This document shows positions 17,455 to 27,797 of a stretch of DNA of 64,000 bases, one piece after another; position 1 is the first letter of the stretch; the number at the start of each line of letters is the position of its first letter. Position numbers and translations under genes: made by a program. Source of the stretch: Actinokineospora inagensis DSM 44258. GTDB taxonomy: Bacteria; Actinomycetota; Actinomycetes; Mycobacteriales; Pseudonocardiaceae. The stretch is taken from positions 124,001-188,000 of the forward strand of contig NZ_AXWW01000006.1 of the NCBI RefSeq assembly GCF_000482865.1, read 5' to 3'. The notes beneath the pieces are model-generated. The model was not told the origin of the DNA. It saw only the letters and a list, made by a program, of their open reading frames with translations, and searched no databases.

Positions 17455-18225
17455 CTAGATCTCGTAGGCCGCGCCCTGCCGAACGAGGGCGACCTCGCCG
17501 TCGAACGCCGCCGCTGCCTCGGCCAGGACGGCCGCCCGGTCCGTCCACGGCGGAACGTGGGTGACCAGCAGCCTGCCCGCCGCCGCGGTCGCCGCGAGCT
17601 CGCCCGCTTCCCTGCCGGACAGGTGCAGGTCGGCCGACGTGTGCGCGCCGTGCGTCCAGGACGCCTCGGCGAGCAGCACGTCGGCCCCGCCCGCGAGCGC
17701 GGTGACGGCGGCGCAGGTGCCGGTGTCACCGGTGTAGACCAACGAGCGGCCGCCGTGGTCGATCCGGAAGCTGTACGCGTCGCACGGGTGCGCGGCGGTC
17801 GTCGCGGTTACCTCGAACGGTCCGATGTGGAAGGTCGTGACCGCGAGTGGACGGAAGTCGAACACATCGGACAGATCCGTGACAGCCAGCTCGTCCGCGT
17901 CGGTCGCGTACGCGGCGGCGAACCGGGTCGGCGCCGCTTTCGGCGCGTGCACGGGTAACCGGTGCGCGCGCGGGTCGCGGGTCGGGTTGGGGTGGTAGCG
18001 GCGCAACACCGCCAGCGACGCGAAATCCGCGCAGTGGTCGGCGTGCAGGTGCGAGAACAGCAACGCGTCCAGGGTGAACGGATCGCGCACCGCCTGCAGC
18101 GCGGCGAGGGTGCCGCTGCCGAGCTCCACGCCAAGCAGGAACCCCTCCGCTTCGAGCAGGTACCCGGACGAGGCGGCGTTGGGTCCGGGCACGCTCCCGG
18201 AACACCCGAGGACAGTCAGCAGCAC
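17455..18225 (-). CDS. MBL-fold cyclic nucleotide phosphodiesterase (Rv1339-like)
   Basis: A 256-residue metallo-beta-lactamase-fold hydrolase. Metal-binding residues are clear in FSHLHADHCAD, later in AHPCDAYSFRI, VYTGDTGTC and a C-terminal VTHVPPW. Start GTG at 18225 gives LLTVLGCSGSVPGPN, the usual beginning of this family. The M. tuberculosis orthologue in the same position (Rv1339) is an atypical class II phosphodiesterase that lowers cAMP and affects antibiotic tolerance; the same role is likely here by family and synteny. It is in line with murI upstream and rph downstream. Confidence 0.92.
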   Translation of the reverse strand: MLLTVLGCSGSVPGPNAASSGYLLEAEGFLLGVELGSGTLAALQAVRDPFTLDALLFSHLHADHCADFASLAVLRRYHPNPTRDPRAHRLPVHAPKAAPTRFAAAYATDADELAVTDLSDVFDFRPLAVTTFHIGPFEVTATTAAHPCDAYSFRIDHGGRSLVYTGDTGTCAAVTALAGGADVLLAEASWTHGAHTSADLHLSGREAGELAATAAAGRLLVTHVPPWTDRAAVLAEAAAAFDGEVALVRQGAAYEI

Positions 18226-18271
18226 GTCGGACAGCCTGTCACAGCGGGAACCCCGGCACGACGGCTGTGGA

Positions 18272-19081
18272 TCACCATCGAGCCAATGGAGCAAAGCCCG
18301 CCACACCGGGGCCGAGGAACCGGCGGGCCAGCCGGTCGAACGGTTCCGCCCGCCCGGTGGCGCCGAACTCGTGCACCGGGTCGCCGTCGGACTCGGTGAG
18401 CAGACCGGTCTCGGTGAGCACCCGGAAGACGTCCTTCGCGCATTCCTCCGCACTGGACACCAGCGTCACGTCCGGGCCGAGCACGACCTGCAGAACACCG
18501 GTGAGCAGCGGGTAGTGCGTGCAGCCGAGCACCACAGTGTCCACAGCGGCCTGTTGCAGCGGCTCCAGGTAGGTCTGCGCGAGACCGAGGATCTGCCTGC
18601 CGGAGGTGACACCGCGCTCGACGAAGTCGACGAACCGCGGGCACGCCGCGCCGGTCACCCGGATGCCCGGCGCGGCGGCGAAAGCGTCGTCGTACGCGCG
18701 GGAGCGGATGGTGCCCGCGGTGCCGATCACGCCCACCTGTCCCGTTTTTGTCACCGCCGCCGCCCGTCGGACCGCGGGCACGACGACCTCGACGACGGGG
18801 ATGTCATAGCGCTCCCGCGCGTCGCGCAGGCAGGCTGCGGACGCGGTGTTGCACGCCAGCACGAGCATCTTCACGCCACTGCCGACGAGCTCGTCGGTCA
18901 GCTTCAGGGTGATCTCCCGAACGTCGGCGATCGCGCGCGGCCCGTACGGGTTGTTGGCGGTGTCGCCGATGTAGCGGAGCCGCTCGTGCGGCAACTGGTC
19001 GATGATGGAGCGGGCCACGGTGAGGCCGCCGACACCCGAGTCGAAGATGCCGATCGGCGCGTCCGGGTCCAGGCCGGTCAC
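18272..19081 (-). CDS. murI: Glutamate racemase
   Basis: A 269-residue enzyme interconverting L- and D-glutamate to supply D-Glu for peptidoglycan. The two catalytic cysteines are in [11 protein letters not shown] and [10 protein letters not shown]; substrate-binding [25 protein letters not shown] and [10 protein letters not shown] are also seen. Start GTG at 19081 overlaps the stop of the rhomboid gene by 4 bp, indicating coupled translation. The order rhomboid-murI-PDE-rph-rdgB matches the mycobacterial chromosome. Confidence 0.97.
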   Translation of the reverse strand: MTGLDPDAPIGIFDSGVGGLTVARSIIDQLPHERLRYIGDTANNPYGPRAIADVREITLKLTDELVGSGVKMLVLACNTASAACLRDARERYDIPVVEVVVPAVRRAAAVTKTGQVGVIGTAGTIRSRAYDDAFAAAPGIRVTGAACPRFVDFVERGVTSGRQILGLAQTYLEPLQQAAVDTVVLGCTHYPLLTGVLQVVLGPDVTLVSSAEECAKDVFRVLTETGLLTESDGDPVHEFGATGRAEPFDRLARRFLGPGVAGFAPLARW

Positions 19082-19692
19082 GCCGGGGTCGCCTTGGCCG
19101 TGGACCGGTTGCCCAGCGACACGAACCAGGCGGCCAGCACACCGCCGAGCGCGCCGAACAGGTGGCCCTGCCAGGAGATGCGGGGGTCGCCGGGCAGCAC
19201 GCCGAACAGCATCGTGCCCCAGTACAGCAGCAGGACCACGGCCAGCCCGAGCTGCACGGCGCTGCGGGTGAACAGGCCGCGGACCAGCAGGAACAGCAGC
19301 CAGCCGAAGCACAGCCCGGAGGCGCCGACGGTGAGCGACCCGCTGTCCGCGGTCAGCCACACGCCGAACCCGCTGACCAGCCAGATCGTCGCCGTCACCG
19401 CGACCCACTGGCCGAGGCCGTTGGCCATCGCCAGGAACGCCAGCACCACGAACGGCAGCGTGTTCGCGAACAGGTGCTGCCACCCGTTGTGCAGCAGCGG
19501 CGCCCACAGGATGCCCATCAGCCCGGTGGCGTCCCTCGGCACGATGCCGAACTGGTCCAGCCCGCCCCGCACGACCCGGTCGACCAACTCGACCAGGTAC
19601 AACACGACGGCGAACCCGCCGACGACGATCGCCGCCTGCGCCGGGTTCGGCGGCAACACCCGCGCGGACGGCCTGCTGGGCACTGTGTTCAC
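19078..19692 (-). CDS. Rhomboid family intramembrane serine protease
   Basis: A 204-residue protein with about six membrane helices. Active-site serine lies in [10 protein letters not shown] and the catalytic histidine in [14 protein letters not shown]; the upstream [14 protein letters not shown] contains the conserved His and Asn that line the oxyanion hole. GTG at 19692 is the best start because the next residues lead straight into the first helix. Rhomboids cut membrane proteins within the bilayer; the substrate is unknown. It corresponds to Rv1337 by position. Confidence 0.93.
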   Translation of the reverse strand: MNTVPSRPSARVLPPNPAQAAIVVGGFAVVLYLVELVDRVVRGGLDQFGIVPRDATGLMGILWAPLLHNGWQHLFANTLPFVVLAFLAMANGLGQWVAVTATIWLVSGFGVWLTADSGSLTVGASGLCFGWLLFLLVRGLFTRSAVQLGLAVVLLLYWGTMLFGVLPGDPRISWQGHLFGALGGVLAAWFVSLGNRSTAKATPA

Positions 19693-19745
19693 ACCAGTGA
19701 GGGTACGTGCCGGTTCGTGCCCCGGGATCCGGTTGAACCCCGAAC

Positions 19746-20219
19746 TCACCCCGAGACGACCGCCCGCGCCAACCGCGCCAGCGACTCCGCCATCCGCCGC
19801 TTCACCTCCCGCGTCGCCGCGGCCCGCATCAGCAAACCCTTGACCGGGCTCGCCGGCCGCTGGACCGTGCGCAAAGTGACCGTGGTCCGCTCCCCGTCGG
19901 CCACGAGTTCGATCCGGAACACCGTCGACACCGCGAACGTCGGCGCGGGCTGCCCGTCCAACCGCTCGTCGGTGTGCTTCCACGCGATCACCGCGGGCGG
20001 CTCGAACTCGACCACCTCCTGGTCGATCTCCGACCGCCGGTTCCCCCACCGCCCGTGCTGCCTGCGCAACTGCCCCTTGCCCTCCCCCGCGATCACATCG
20101 GTCCGCTCCGCGAACGAAAACCAGTCCGCCGCGCGATCGGGATCCGACACAACCGCCCACACCTGCCCAATGGCGGCAGGCACCTGAGCACTCCGAACGA
20201 CCTCCACGACATCGGGCAT
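19746..20219 (-). CDS. SRPBCC (START-like) family protein
   Basis: A 157-residue protein of the polyketide cyclase/dehydrase-type SRPBCC fold, a helix-grip cavity that binds hydrophobic ligands. Visible pattern: [65 protein letters not shown] and the long C-terminal helix ([13 protein letters not shown]). It sits between the rhomboid gene and the cassette-repeat cluster. Ligand and pathway are unknown. Confidence 0.85.
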   Translation of the reverse strand: MPDVVEVVRSAQVPAAIGQVWAVVSDPDRAADWFSFAERTDVIAGEGKGQLRRQHGRWGNRRSEIDQEVVEFEPPAVIAWKHTDERLDGQPAPTFAVSTVFRIELVADGERTTVTLRTVQRPASPVKGLLMRAAATREVKRRMAESLARLARAVVSG

Positions 20220-20262
20220 ACGGGCAATCTAGTAGCCCACCCCCTGATTGCCGCCGCCGCGC

Positions 20263-20861
20263 TGTCCACAGTGCCCCGCGCCATCCACAGGCTCCCAGCA
20301 CCACCCCTTGACAACCCGCGATCCGCGCTACGGTCAGGAATGGGCCCCGGCGCCCCGGGTGGGCGGGCCCCTGCCTGGACCACGACGGCAACTCCGTCAA
20401 GCAGCAGGCCACACTCGATCGGCGGATACGGACCCCACCCGCATCACACGGACCCGCCCCGCATCACACGGACCTCGCCCTCGTCCACAAGACATCAAGC
20501 CATCCACAGGACAACCCGGCCCCCTCTTGACAACCCGCGATCCGCGCTACCGTCAGGAATGGGCCCCGGCGCCCCGGGTGGGCGGGCCCCTGCCTGGACC
20601 ACGACGGCAACTCCGTCAAGCAGCAAGCCGCACTCGATCGGCGGACATTGACCCGCCCCTCATCGCATGAGCCCCGCCCTCATCACACAGACCCCAACCA
20701 CATCCACAAGGCATCGAGCCATCCACACGACAACCCGGCTCCCCCTTGACAACCCGCGATCCGCGCTACGGTCAGGAATGGGCCCCGGCGCCCCGGGTGG
20801 GAGGGGTCTGGGTGGGCCGAAGCGGGCGCCGTTGTGGGCGAAGGCGGGGGAATTCGTCAAG
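20263..20861 (+). repeat. Cluster C: three box-box-CTTGAC cassettes, 219-bp period
   Basis: Three copies of the window-wide repeat family on the plus strand. Copy 1: octamers 20263-20270 and 20282-20289, element 20307-20401. Copy 2: 20482-20489, 20501-20508, element 20526-20620. Copy 3: 20701-20708, 20720-20727, element 20745-20861 (right half diverged, about 22 bp longer). Starts are exactly 219 bp apart. Each element opens CTTGACA, has TAccgT or TAcggT 15 bp after TTGACA, a GGGCCCCGG core and ends GTCAAG. No gene lies in 20220-20939; the promoter-like arm points toward the cysM 3' end. Confidence 0.9.
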
Positions 20862-20939
20862 CGTGTGGGCGAGAGCGTGGGGGCGGAGTCGAGCGGGTTG
20901 TCCCGCAATCGGTGGGTGATGGCGGGACAACCCGGGGGG

Positions 20940-22241
<1,302 letters not shown>

Positions 22242-22694
22242 TCACGCCTCGGGGACGTCGTCCGGGCCGGTGTGCGCGAACCGGTAGGACTCGACGACCT
22301 CGACGGGCTCCTCGGTGATCGCGCCGTCGACGATCCGGAACGAGCGCAGTTCGTGCTGGTGCGGGTCCCGGGTGGAGACCAGCACGTAGTGCGCGAACGG
22401 CTCGGCGGCGATCTTGGCGTCGGTGCGCGACGGGTAGGCCTCGGTGGCCGTGTGCGAGTGGTAGATGACCACCGGCACCTCGTCGTTGGCGTCCATCTCC
22501 CGGTACAACCGCAGCAGGTCCGCGGAGTCGAACTCGTAGAACGTGGGTGAGCGGGCCGCGTTGAGCATCGGGATGAACCGCTCGGGGCGGTCGCTGCCGT
22601 CGGGACCCGCGATGACGCCGCACGCCTCGTCCGGGTGGTCGCGGCGGGCGTGCGCCACCATCGCGTCCACGAGGTCTCGGCGGATCGTCAGCAC
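22242..22694 (-). CDS. mec: CysO-cysteine peptidase (JAMM/MPN+)
   Basis: A 150-residue zinc metallopeptidase that releases cysteine from the CysO-Cys adduct. The JAMM motif H-S-H-x7-S-x2-D is intact (HSHTATEAYPSRTD) and the catalytic glutamate is near the N terminus in DEACGVIAGP. It begins 53 bp after the P1 peptidase stop and is followed 73 bp later by cysO. Because this strain's CysO carries a two-residue extension, Mec may also do the maturation cut (inference). Confidence 0.95.
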   Translation of the reverse strand: MLTIRRDLVDAMVAHARRDHPDEACGVIAGPDGSDRPERFIPMLNAARSPTFYEFDSADLLRLYREMDANDEVPVVIYHSHTATEAYPSRTDAKIAAEPFAHYVLVSTRDPHQHELRSFRIVDGAITEEPVEVVESYRFAHTGPDDVPEA

Positions 22695-22747
22695 GTGGCC
22701 ATCCTACGGGGTGGTTGGGGGTCTCCCAGTGTGTGAGAGGCCGCAGT

Positions 22748-23704
22748 TCAGGCCCAGGCATCTCGGTACGAAAGCAAGTCGCCGACGGTGGTGGCGGCCA
22801 GCGCGCCGTGGACCACGGCACGAGCGAACACGTCCGCGGCGGCTGTGTACAGGGCGTCCAACTCGACGGGGCCGCTCACCGGGCGAACACCGGTGGCCGC
22901 CGCGAACACCGTGTCACCGTCGAACAGCGTGTGCGACGGGCGCAGGGCGCGGGCGAGCCCGTGCTGGGCGGACATGGCCAACCGCTTGCACTGGGCCTTG
23001 TCCAGCGCGGCGTCGGTCGCGATCACGCCGATGGTCGTGTTCAGGTCCGTGGGTCGGGCCGCCAGGTGCGCGGCCCACCCCGGCGGGGGCGGGAACTCGC
23101 CCGGCTCGCCCGCGGTCCAGAAGCCACCGGTCGCCAGGTCGACGACCTCGCCGCGCGCGTTGACCACCGCCAGCGCGCCCACTGTGAACTCGCCCACTCC
23201 ACCGTCGCCCACCGTGGCGCTCGCGGACCCGATGCCGCCCTTGAGCGACCCGACCTGGGCGCCCGCCCCGGCCCCGACGCTGCCCTGCCGGACCGGGCCG
23301 TCGGTGGCCGCCGCGCACGCCGCGCGGCCGAACTCGGCGTCCGGCCGGTGCCCCCACCCGTTGCGCGGCAGGTCGAAGATCACCGCGGCGGGCACGATCG
23401 GCACCACCTGGTGCGGCTCCGGCCCGACCGGGAACCCCTGACCGCGCTCGCCCAACCAGCGCATGACCCCGTCCGCGGCCGCCAGCCCGTAGGCGCTCCC
23501 GCCGGACAGGCACACCGCGTCGATCCGGTCGACCAGGTTCTCCGGGGCCAGCAGGTCCGTCTCGCGGGTACCGGGCGCGCCGCCGCGGGAGTCGACGCCG
23601 CCGACCGTGCCCGGTGGGAACAGCACCACCGTGGTCCCGGTCGCCCAGCCGTCGCCGACGCGGTCGTGGTGGCCAACCCGCACGCCCGCGACGGCGGTGA
23701 TCAC
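22748..23704 (-). CDS. P1 family (DmpA-like) aminopeptidase or hydrolase
   Basis: A 318-residue Ntn-hydrolase of peptidase family P1. These are made as proenzymes that cut themselves to expose a catalytic serine; the site is visible around VGSLKGGIGSASA, and the N-terminal SGGSAYGLAAADGVMRWL and the C-terminal DKAQCKRLAMSAQHGLARA blocks match the family. GTG at 23704 overlaps the aosR stop by 4 bp. The M. tuberculosis counterpart in the same spot is Rv1333. Likely cleaves N-terminal residues from small peptides or amides; the natural substrate is unknown. Confidence 0.92.
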   Translation of the reverse strand: MITAVAGVRVGHHDRVGDGWATGTTVVLFPPGTVGGVDSRGGAPGTRETDLLAPENLVDRIDAVCLSGGSAYGLAAADGVMRWLGERGQGFPVGPEPHQVVPIVPAAVIFDLPRNGWGHRPDAEFGRAACAAATDGPVRQGSVGAGAGAQVGSLKGGIGSASATVGDGGVGEFTVGALAVVNARGEVVDLATGGFWTAGEPGEFPPPPGWAAHLAARPTDLNTTIGVIATDAALDKAQCKRLAMSAQHGLARALRPSHTLFDGDTVFAAATGVRPVSGPVELDALYTAAADVFARAVVHGALAATTVGDLLSYRDAWA

Positions 23705-24261
23705 GGGGTGGACAGCGCCTGGACCAGCGACTCCTGCACCCAGGTCAGCCAGTGGTAGACCGACAGGTGCGGGCTGCGCGGGTCGTCGTCGGGCAACTCG
23801 TCCGGCATGTCCTCGGTGACCTCGATCGCGGTGCCCAGCGCCAACCGGACGTCGTTGAGCGCCGCCAGCCACGCGTCCGCCTGCTCCAGCGACAGCCGGA
23901 TGCCGCCCCCGTACACCGGGCAGGTCTCCAGGACCACCGCGGCCACCCCGGTCTTCAGGTCGAGCAGGGCGGGCTCGTGCAGGGAGCGCAGCACGGCGGC
24001 GGAGTCCAGGTCGGCCTTGCTGGGGTTGTCGTCGTCCAGGCGGTGGAAGTCGGGCAGCAGCCGGGACAGGATCGGGTCGTCCGGCGAGGTGGACGGTCCG
24101 GTGCGGATGCCGGTCAGCTCGGCCAACTCGTCCTGCGGGGTCTCCTCGACGCGCGCGCGCAGCATGTCGTCGATCTGCGACACCAGGCCGCGCAGCACCG
24201 CGGCCTCCTGCCGGTCGATGTCGGCGTGCACCAGGTCGCCCTTGCGCTTCCAGGGTTTCAC
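23701..24261 (-). CDS. aosR: DUF2017 / AosR-type redox regulator
   Basis: A 186-residue DUF2017 protein, the position and family equivalent of Rv1332 (AosR), described in M. tuberculosis as a redox-responsive factor that with a sigma factor raises mec-cysO-cysM expression. Seen: a basic N terminus (KPWKRKG), [46 protein letters not shown] and an acidic C-terminal half. Only one cysteine is present (VLETCPVYG, about residue 115); no paired N-terminal cysteines are seen, so disulfide sensing as reported for the mycobacterial protein may not apply. GTG start overlaps the clpS stop by 4 bp. Confidence 0.88.
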   Translation of the reverse strand: MKPWKRKGDLVHADIDRQEAAVLRGLVSQIDDMLRARVEETPQDELAELTGIRTGPSTSPDDPILSRLLPDFHRLDDDNPSKADLDSAAVLRSLHEPALLDLKTGVAAVVLETCPVYGGGIRLSLEQADAWLAALNDVRLALGTAIEVTEDMPDELPDDDPRSPHLSVYHWLTWVQESLVQALSTP

Positions 24262-24557
24262 GATGTGTGTTCCATGGTCGCCCACAGACCGGCGGCGTGC
24301 AGCTTCGCCACGTCGGCCTCCATCTTGTCCTTGCTGCCCGAGGACACGATCGCCTTGCCCTCGTGGTGCACGTCGAGCATCAGCTTGGTCGCCCGGTCCC
24401 GGCTGTAGCCGAACAGCTTCTGGAAGACGTAGGTGACGTAGGACATCAGGTTGACCGGGTCGTTCCACACGACGGTCTGCCACGGCCGGTCCTCGGCCAC
24501 GACCTCCGCGGTGGACGGCGTCGCCTGCGTCTGCTCCCTGTCGACGGCTGCGGTCAT
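24258..24557 (-). CDS. clpS: ClpS adaptor of ClpAP/ClpCP protease
   Basis: A 99-residue N-end-rule adaptor that delivers proteins with bulky N-terminal residues to the Clp ATPase. Conserved core: [40 protein letters not shown], with the ligand-pocket residues N-D-P and the helix HEGKAIV. First 25 residues are a flexible tail. It heads a four-gene unit clpS-aosR-P1 peptidase with 4-bp overlaps throughout, divergent from pncB. Confidence 0.96.
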   Translation of the reverse strand: MTAAVDREQTQATPSTAEVVAEDRPWQTVVWNDPVNLMSYVTYVFQKLFGYSRDRATKLMLDVHHEGKAIVSSGSKDKMEADVAKLHAAGLWATMEHTS

Positions 24558-24600
24558 GGGTCAATGGTTGCACGAGCGGTTTCGTCCAGTCCGGCGGATC

Positions 24601-24615
24601 TTCATTCGATCGGAG
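24601..24615. promoter_or_regulatory. Shared motif TTCATTCGATCGGAG in the clpS-pncB divergent promoter region
   Basis: Differs at one base from the motif at 9467-9481 upstream of the XRE gene. It lies 44 bp before the clpS start and 122 bp before pncB in a 180-bp divergent intergenic region. A common regulator is possible. Confidence 0.35.
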
Positions 24616-24737
24616 TACGCGATCACCGATCGTGCCCGACTGGGCCAATCGGCGGGACGCGGGACCGACGCGGGACTGTGGCGGGCGCCTCGTGCGAGCG
24701 CGGACCGGGACGGCGGGCGGCGGCCTAGGCTCTGCCC

Positions 24738-26048
24738 ATGGGTGTGAACGTGGGCGTACCCGCGCCGAGTACCGCGCTGCTGACCGACCACTACGAGCTG
24801 ACCATGCTGGCGGCGGCGTTGGCGGACGGCACGGCGGACCGGCGCTGCGTGTTCGAGGTGTTCACCCGTCGGCTGCCGGACGGCCGCCGCTACGGGGTGG
24901 TCGGCGGCACGGCGCGGGTGGTCGACGCGGTCGGGGCGTTCCGGTTCGGCGCGGCGGAACTGGCGCACCTGCGGGCGACGTCGGTGGTGGACGAGACCAC
25001 GCTTTCGTGGCTGGCGGACTACCGGTTCAGCGGGGACGTCGACGGCTACCCGGAGGGTGAGCTGTTCTTCCCGGGCTCCCCGATCCTGACCGTGCGCGGT
25101 ACCTTCGCCGACGCGGTGGTCCTGGAGACGCTGGTCCTGTCGATCCTGAACCACGACAGCGCCATCGTGTCGGCGGCGGCGCGGATGTCGGGGGCGGCCA
25201 ACGGTCGTCCGATCATCGAGATGGGGTCGCGCCGCACGCACGAGGCCGCCGCGGTCGCGTCCGCCCGCGCGGCCTACATCGCCGGGTTCGCCACCACGTC
25301 GAACCTGGCCTCCGGCAGCTCTTACGGCATCCCGACCGCGGGCACGTGCGCGCACGCGTTCACGTTGCTGCACGACGACGAGCGGTCCGCGTTCGCCGCC
25401 CAGGTGGCCGCGTTGGGCGTGGGGACCACATTGCTGGTCGACACCTACGACATCACCCGGGGCATCGAGCTGGCCGTGGAGGTCGCGGGCACGGACCTGG
25501 GCGCGATCCGGATCGACTCCGGCGACGTCGGGGTGCTGGCCCGGCAGGCCCGCGAGCAACTGGACGCGCTGGGCGCCACGAAGACCCGGATCGTGGTCTC
25601 CGGCGACCTCGACGAGTACGCCATCGCGTCGCTGCGGGCCGAACCGGTCGACGCGTACGGGGTGGGCACGTCGGTGGTCACCGGCTCCGGGGCCCCGACC
25701 GCCGGGATGGTCTACAAGCTGGTCGAGGTCGACGGCCGACCGGTCGCCAAGCGCAGCTCGCACAAGGAGTCCCGCGGCGGCCGCAAACTCGCGCTGCGCA
25801 GGCACAAGCCGACCGGTACCGCGTTGGAGGAGGTCGTCTACCCGGCGGCGGGACCCGCCCCCGAGATCGGCGAGCACGACCGGCCGCTGCAGATTCCGCT
25901 GTTGCGGGGTGGACAACCGGTGGCGGACCTGCCCACGCTGGAGGACAGCCGCAACCGGGTCCGCGCGGGCCTGGTCAGCCTCCCCTGGGAGGGCCTGAAG
26001 CTCTCCGGCGGCGAACCCGCCATCCCCACGGTGTACCTGGAGCAGTGA
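24738..26048 (+). CDS. pncB: Nicotinate phosphoribosyltransferase
   Basis: A 436-residue enzyme making nicotinate mononucleotide from nicotinate and PRPP in the NAD salvage (Preiss-Handler) route. Blocks seen: LLTDHYELTMLAAAL, the phosphorylatable-His region IEMGSRRTHEAAA, STSNLASG-like ATTSNLASGSSYGIPTAGT with AHAFT, IRIDSGDVGVLARQAR and GVGTSVVTGSGAPTAGMVYK. It is divergent from clpS and shares one base (TGATG) with the pncA start, so the two salvage genes form a coupled pair. Confidence 0.96.
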   Translation: MGVNVGVPAPSTALLTDHYELTMLAAALADGTADRRCVFEVFTRRLPDGRRYGVVGGTARVVDAVGAFRFGAAELAHLRATSVVDETTLSWLADYRFSGDVDGYPEGELFFPGSPILTVRGTFADAVVLETLVLSILNHDSAIVSAAARMSGAANGRPIIEMGSRRTHEAAAVASARAAYIAGFATTSNLASGSSYGIPTAGTCAHAFTLLHDDERSAFAAQVAALGVGTTLLVDTYDITRGIELAVEVAGTDLGAIRIDSGDVGVLARQAREQLDALGATKTRIVVSGDLDEYAIASLRAEPVDAYGVGTSVVTGSGAPTAGMVYKLVEVDGRPVAKRSSHKESRGGRKLALRRHKPTGTALEEVVYPAAGPAPEIGEHDRPLQIPLLRGGQPVADLPTLEDSRNRVRAGLVSLPWEGLKLSGGEPAIPTVYLEQ

Positions 26049-26617
26049 TGACGTCAGCGTTGGTCGTGGTCGACGTGCAGAACGACTTCTGCGAGGGCGG
26101 CTCGCTGGCCGTCACCGGCGGCGCCGCGGTGGCCGCCGCGATCTCCGCGCACGTGGCCGCCCACCGGTACGACCACGTGGTCGCCACCCGGGACTTCCAC
26201 ATCGACCCGGGCAGCCACTTCAGCGACACCCCGGACTACGTCGACAGTTGGCCGGTGCACTGCGTCGTCGACACCGCCGGGGCCTCGTTCCACCCCGCCC
26301 TGGACGTCGCCCCGATCGAGGCGGTGTTCGCCAAGGGCGCGTACGCGGCGGCCTACTCCGGGTTCGAGGGCGTCGGCCCGGGTGGGGTGTCGCTGGCGGA
26401 CTGGCTGCGGGAGCGGCGGGTCGACCGGGTGGACGTGGTCGGCATCGCCACCGATCACTGCGTGCGGGCGACCGCCATCGACGCCGCGGCCGCCGGTTTC
26501 ACCACGACGGTGCTGCTGGACCTGACGGCGGGGGTGGCGGCGGCGACCGTCGAGTCGGCCTTGACGAGCCTGCGGGCGGCGGCCGTCACCCTGGTCGGCA
26601 CACCGACCGTGGGCTGA
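26048..26617 (+). CDS. pncA: Nicotinamidase
   Basis: A 189-residue isochorismatase-fold amidase that converts nicotinamide to nicotinate, feeding the PncB reaction encoded just upstream. Catalytic triad residues are Asp9 (VVVDVQNDF), Lys96 (VFAKGAYAAAYSGFEG) and Cys138 (GIATDHCVRATA); metal ligands D-x-H-x-x-x-S-H are in TRDFHIDPGSHFSD. Its 3' 163 bp overlap, in antisense, the end of the convergent wecB gene. In mycobacteria this enzyme activates pyrazinamide. Confidence 0.96.
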   Translation: MTSALVVVDVQNDFCEGGSLAVTGGAAVAAAISAHVAAHRYDHVVATRDFHIDPGSHFSDTPDYVDSWPVHCVVDTAGASFHPALDVAPIEAVFAKGAYAAAYSGFEGVGPGGVSLADWLRERRVDRVDVVGIATDHCVRATAIDAAAAGFTTTVLLDLTAGVAAATVESALTSLRAAAVTLVGTPTVG

Positions 26618-27726
26618 CCGGCCAGCAGCCGGTCGATGGCGGCGCAGACCCGGGTGGCCGCGTCGCCGTCGCCGAACGGGTTGCCGCCCTCGGGGACGCG
26701 CAGACCGGAGCTCAGCACGCGTTCGGCCTCGTCGAGCAGCCGGGCCCGGTTGGTGCCGACCAGCCGGGCGCAGCCCGCGCGCACCGCCTCCATCCGCTCG
26801 GTGACCTCGCGGGCGACCAGCACCGGCACGCCGAACGTCGGCGCCTCCTCCTGGATGCCACCGGAGTCGGTGATCACCAGGGCGGCCCGGCGCAGCGCGC
26901 GGACCAGGTCCGGGTAGTCCAGCGGGTCGGTGACGACGACCCCCGGGTGGCTGCCGAGCGCGGTCGCGACCTGGCCGCGCACGGCCGGGTTCGGGTGCGC
27001 GGGCAGCAGGACCCGCAGGTCGGGGTGTCGATCGGCCAGGGTGCGGACGGCGTCGAGGATGCAGCCGAGCGGGTTGCCCCAGGACTCGCGGCGGTGCACG
27101 GTGACCAGGACCAGCCTGCCCGCCGTGCGGTCGAGGTCGCGTTCCAGCCGGGCCAGCGGGGCGCTCGCGGGCGGCAGGTCCACCGCGGCGATGTGCCGCA
27201 CCGCGTCGACCACGGTGTTGCCGGTGACCTCGATGGCGGCCGCCGGGATCGCCTCGGCGCGCAGAGCGGTGGCGGCGTCCTCGGTGGGGGCAAGGTGCAG
27301 CGCGGCGATCCTGGCCACCATCTGCCGGTTGCCCTCCTCGGGGAACGGGGCCCCGAGGTCGCCGGTGCGCAGCCCGGCTTCCAGGTGCACGACCGGGATG
27401 CCGCGCCAGAACGCGGCGAGCGCGCCCGCGAGCGTGGTGGACGTGTCGCCCTGGACGAGCAGGGCGGCCGGGGCGCGGCGGGCGAGCACGGCGTCCAGCC
27501 GGGGCAGCAGCTCGCCGACCAGCTCGGCCTGACCACCGGCCGGGCGGTCGATGACGAGCACCTCGTCCGGGCTGAGGCCGAACGGGGTCAGCGCCTGCTC
27601 GACCATGCCGGGATGTTGTCCACTGTGGACGATGTAGGGGTTCAGCCCGGTGGCGGCGATGGCCACCGGGGCGGCCTTGACCGCCTCGGGCCGGGTGCCG
27701 ACCAGGATGAGCAGTTCCTTGCGCAT
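26455..27726 (-). CDS. wecB: UDP-N-acetylglucosamine 2-epimerase (non-hydrolysing)
   Basis: A 423-residue epimerase converting UDP-GlcNAc to UDP-ManNAc for surface polysaccharides. Motifs: LVGTRPEAVKAAPVAIA, HSGQHPGMVEQAL, LVQGDTSTTLAGALAAFW, VVHLEAGLRTGD, TVHRRESWGNPL and ITDSGGIQEEAPTFGVPVL. The family normally ends near residue 365; here the frame runs about 54 residues further (Val/Ala/Arg-rich, no family match) because no stop occurs until inside the antisense pncA sequence, giving a 163-bp convergent overlap. Downstream of the surface-protein locus, so a link to envelope glycans is plausible. Confidence 0.92.
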   Translation of the reverse strand: MRKELLILVGTRPEAVKAAPVAIAATGLNPYIVHSGQHPGMVEQALTPFGLSPDEVLVIDRPAGGQAELVGELLPRLDAVLARRAPAALLVQGDTSTTLAGALAAFWRGIPVVHLEAGLRTGDLGAPFPEEGNRQMVARIAALHLAPTEDAATALRAEAIPAAAIEVTGNTVVDAVRHIAAVDLPPASAPLARLERDLDRTAGRLVLVTVHRRESWGNPLGCILDAVRTLADRHPDLRVLLPAHPNPAVRGQVATALGSHPGVVVTDPLDYPDLVRALRRAALVITDSGGIQEEAPTFGVPVLVAREVTERMEAVRAGCARLVGTNRARLLDEAERVLSSGLRVPEGGNPFGDGDAATRVCAAIDRLLAGQPTVGVPTRVTAAARRLVKADSTVAAATPAVRSSSTVVVKPAAAASMAVARTQ

Positions 27727-27745
27727 GGGTGGTCCTCGAGTGGGG

Positions 27746-27793
27746 AAGTGGATCCCGGGACCGGTGGGGGCGAGGCGCTCCCGGGATCCACTT
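27746..27793. terminator. Perfect 15-bp hairpin upstream of wecB
   Basis: Arms 27746-27760 and 27779-27793 (AAGTGGATCCCGGGA and its complement) flank an 18-base loop. It lies just after the stop of the LAMTG microprotein gene and 20 bp before wecB on the minus strand, so it may terminate the former and attenuate the latter. No U-run follows. Confidence 0.7.
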
Positions 27794-27797
27794 CGGA

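Noticed and set aside
20248-20670. Frames across the 20-kb cassette cluster
   Set aside because: They simply translate the cassettes; the 219-bp period is a multiple of three, which keeps frames open by chance.
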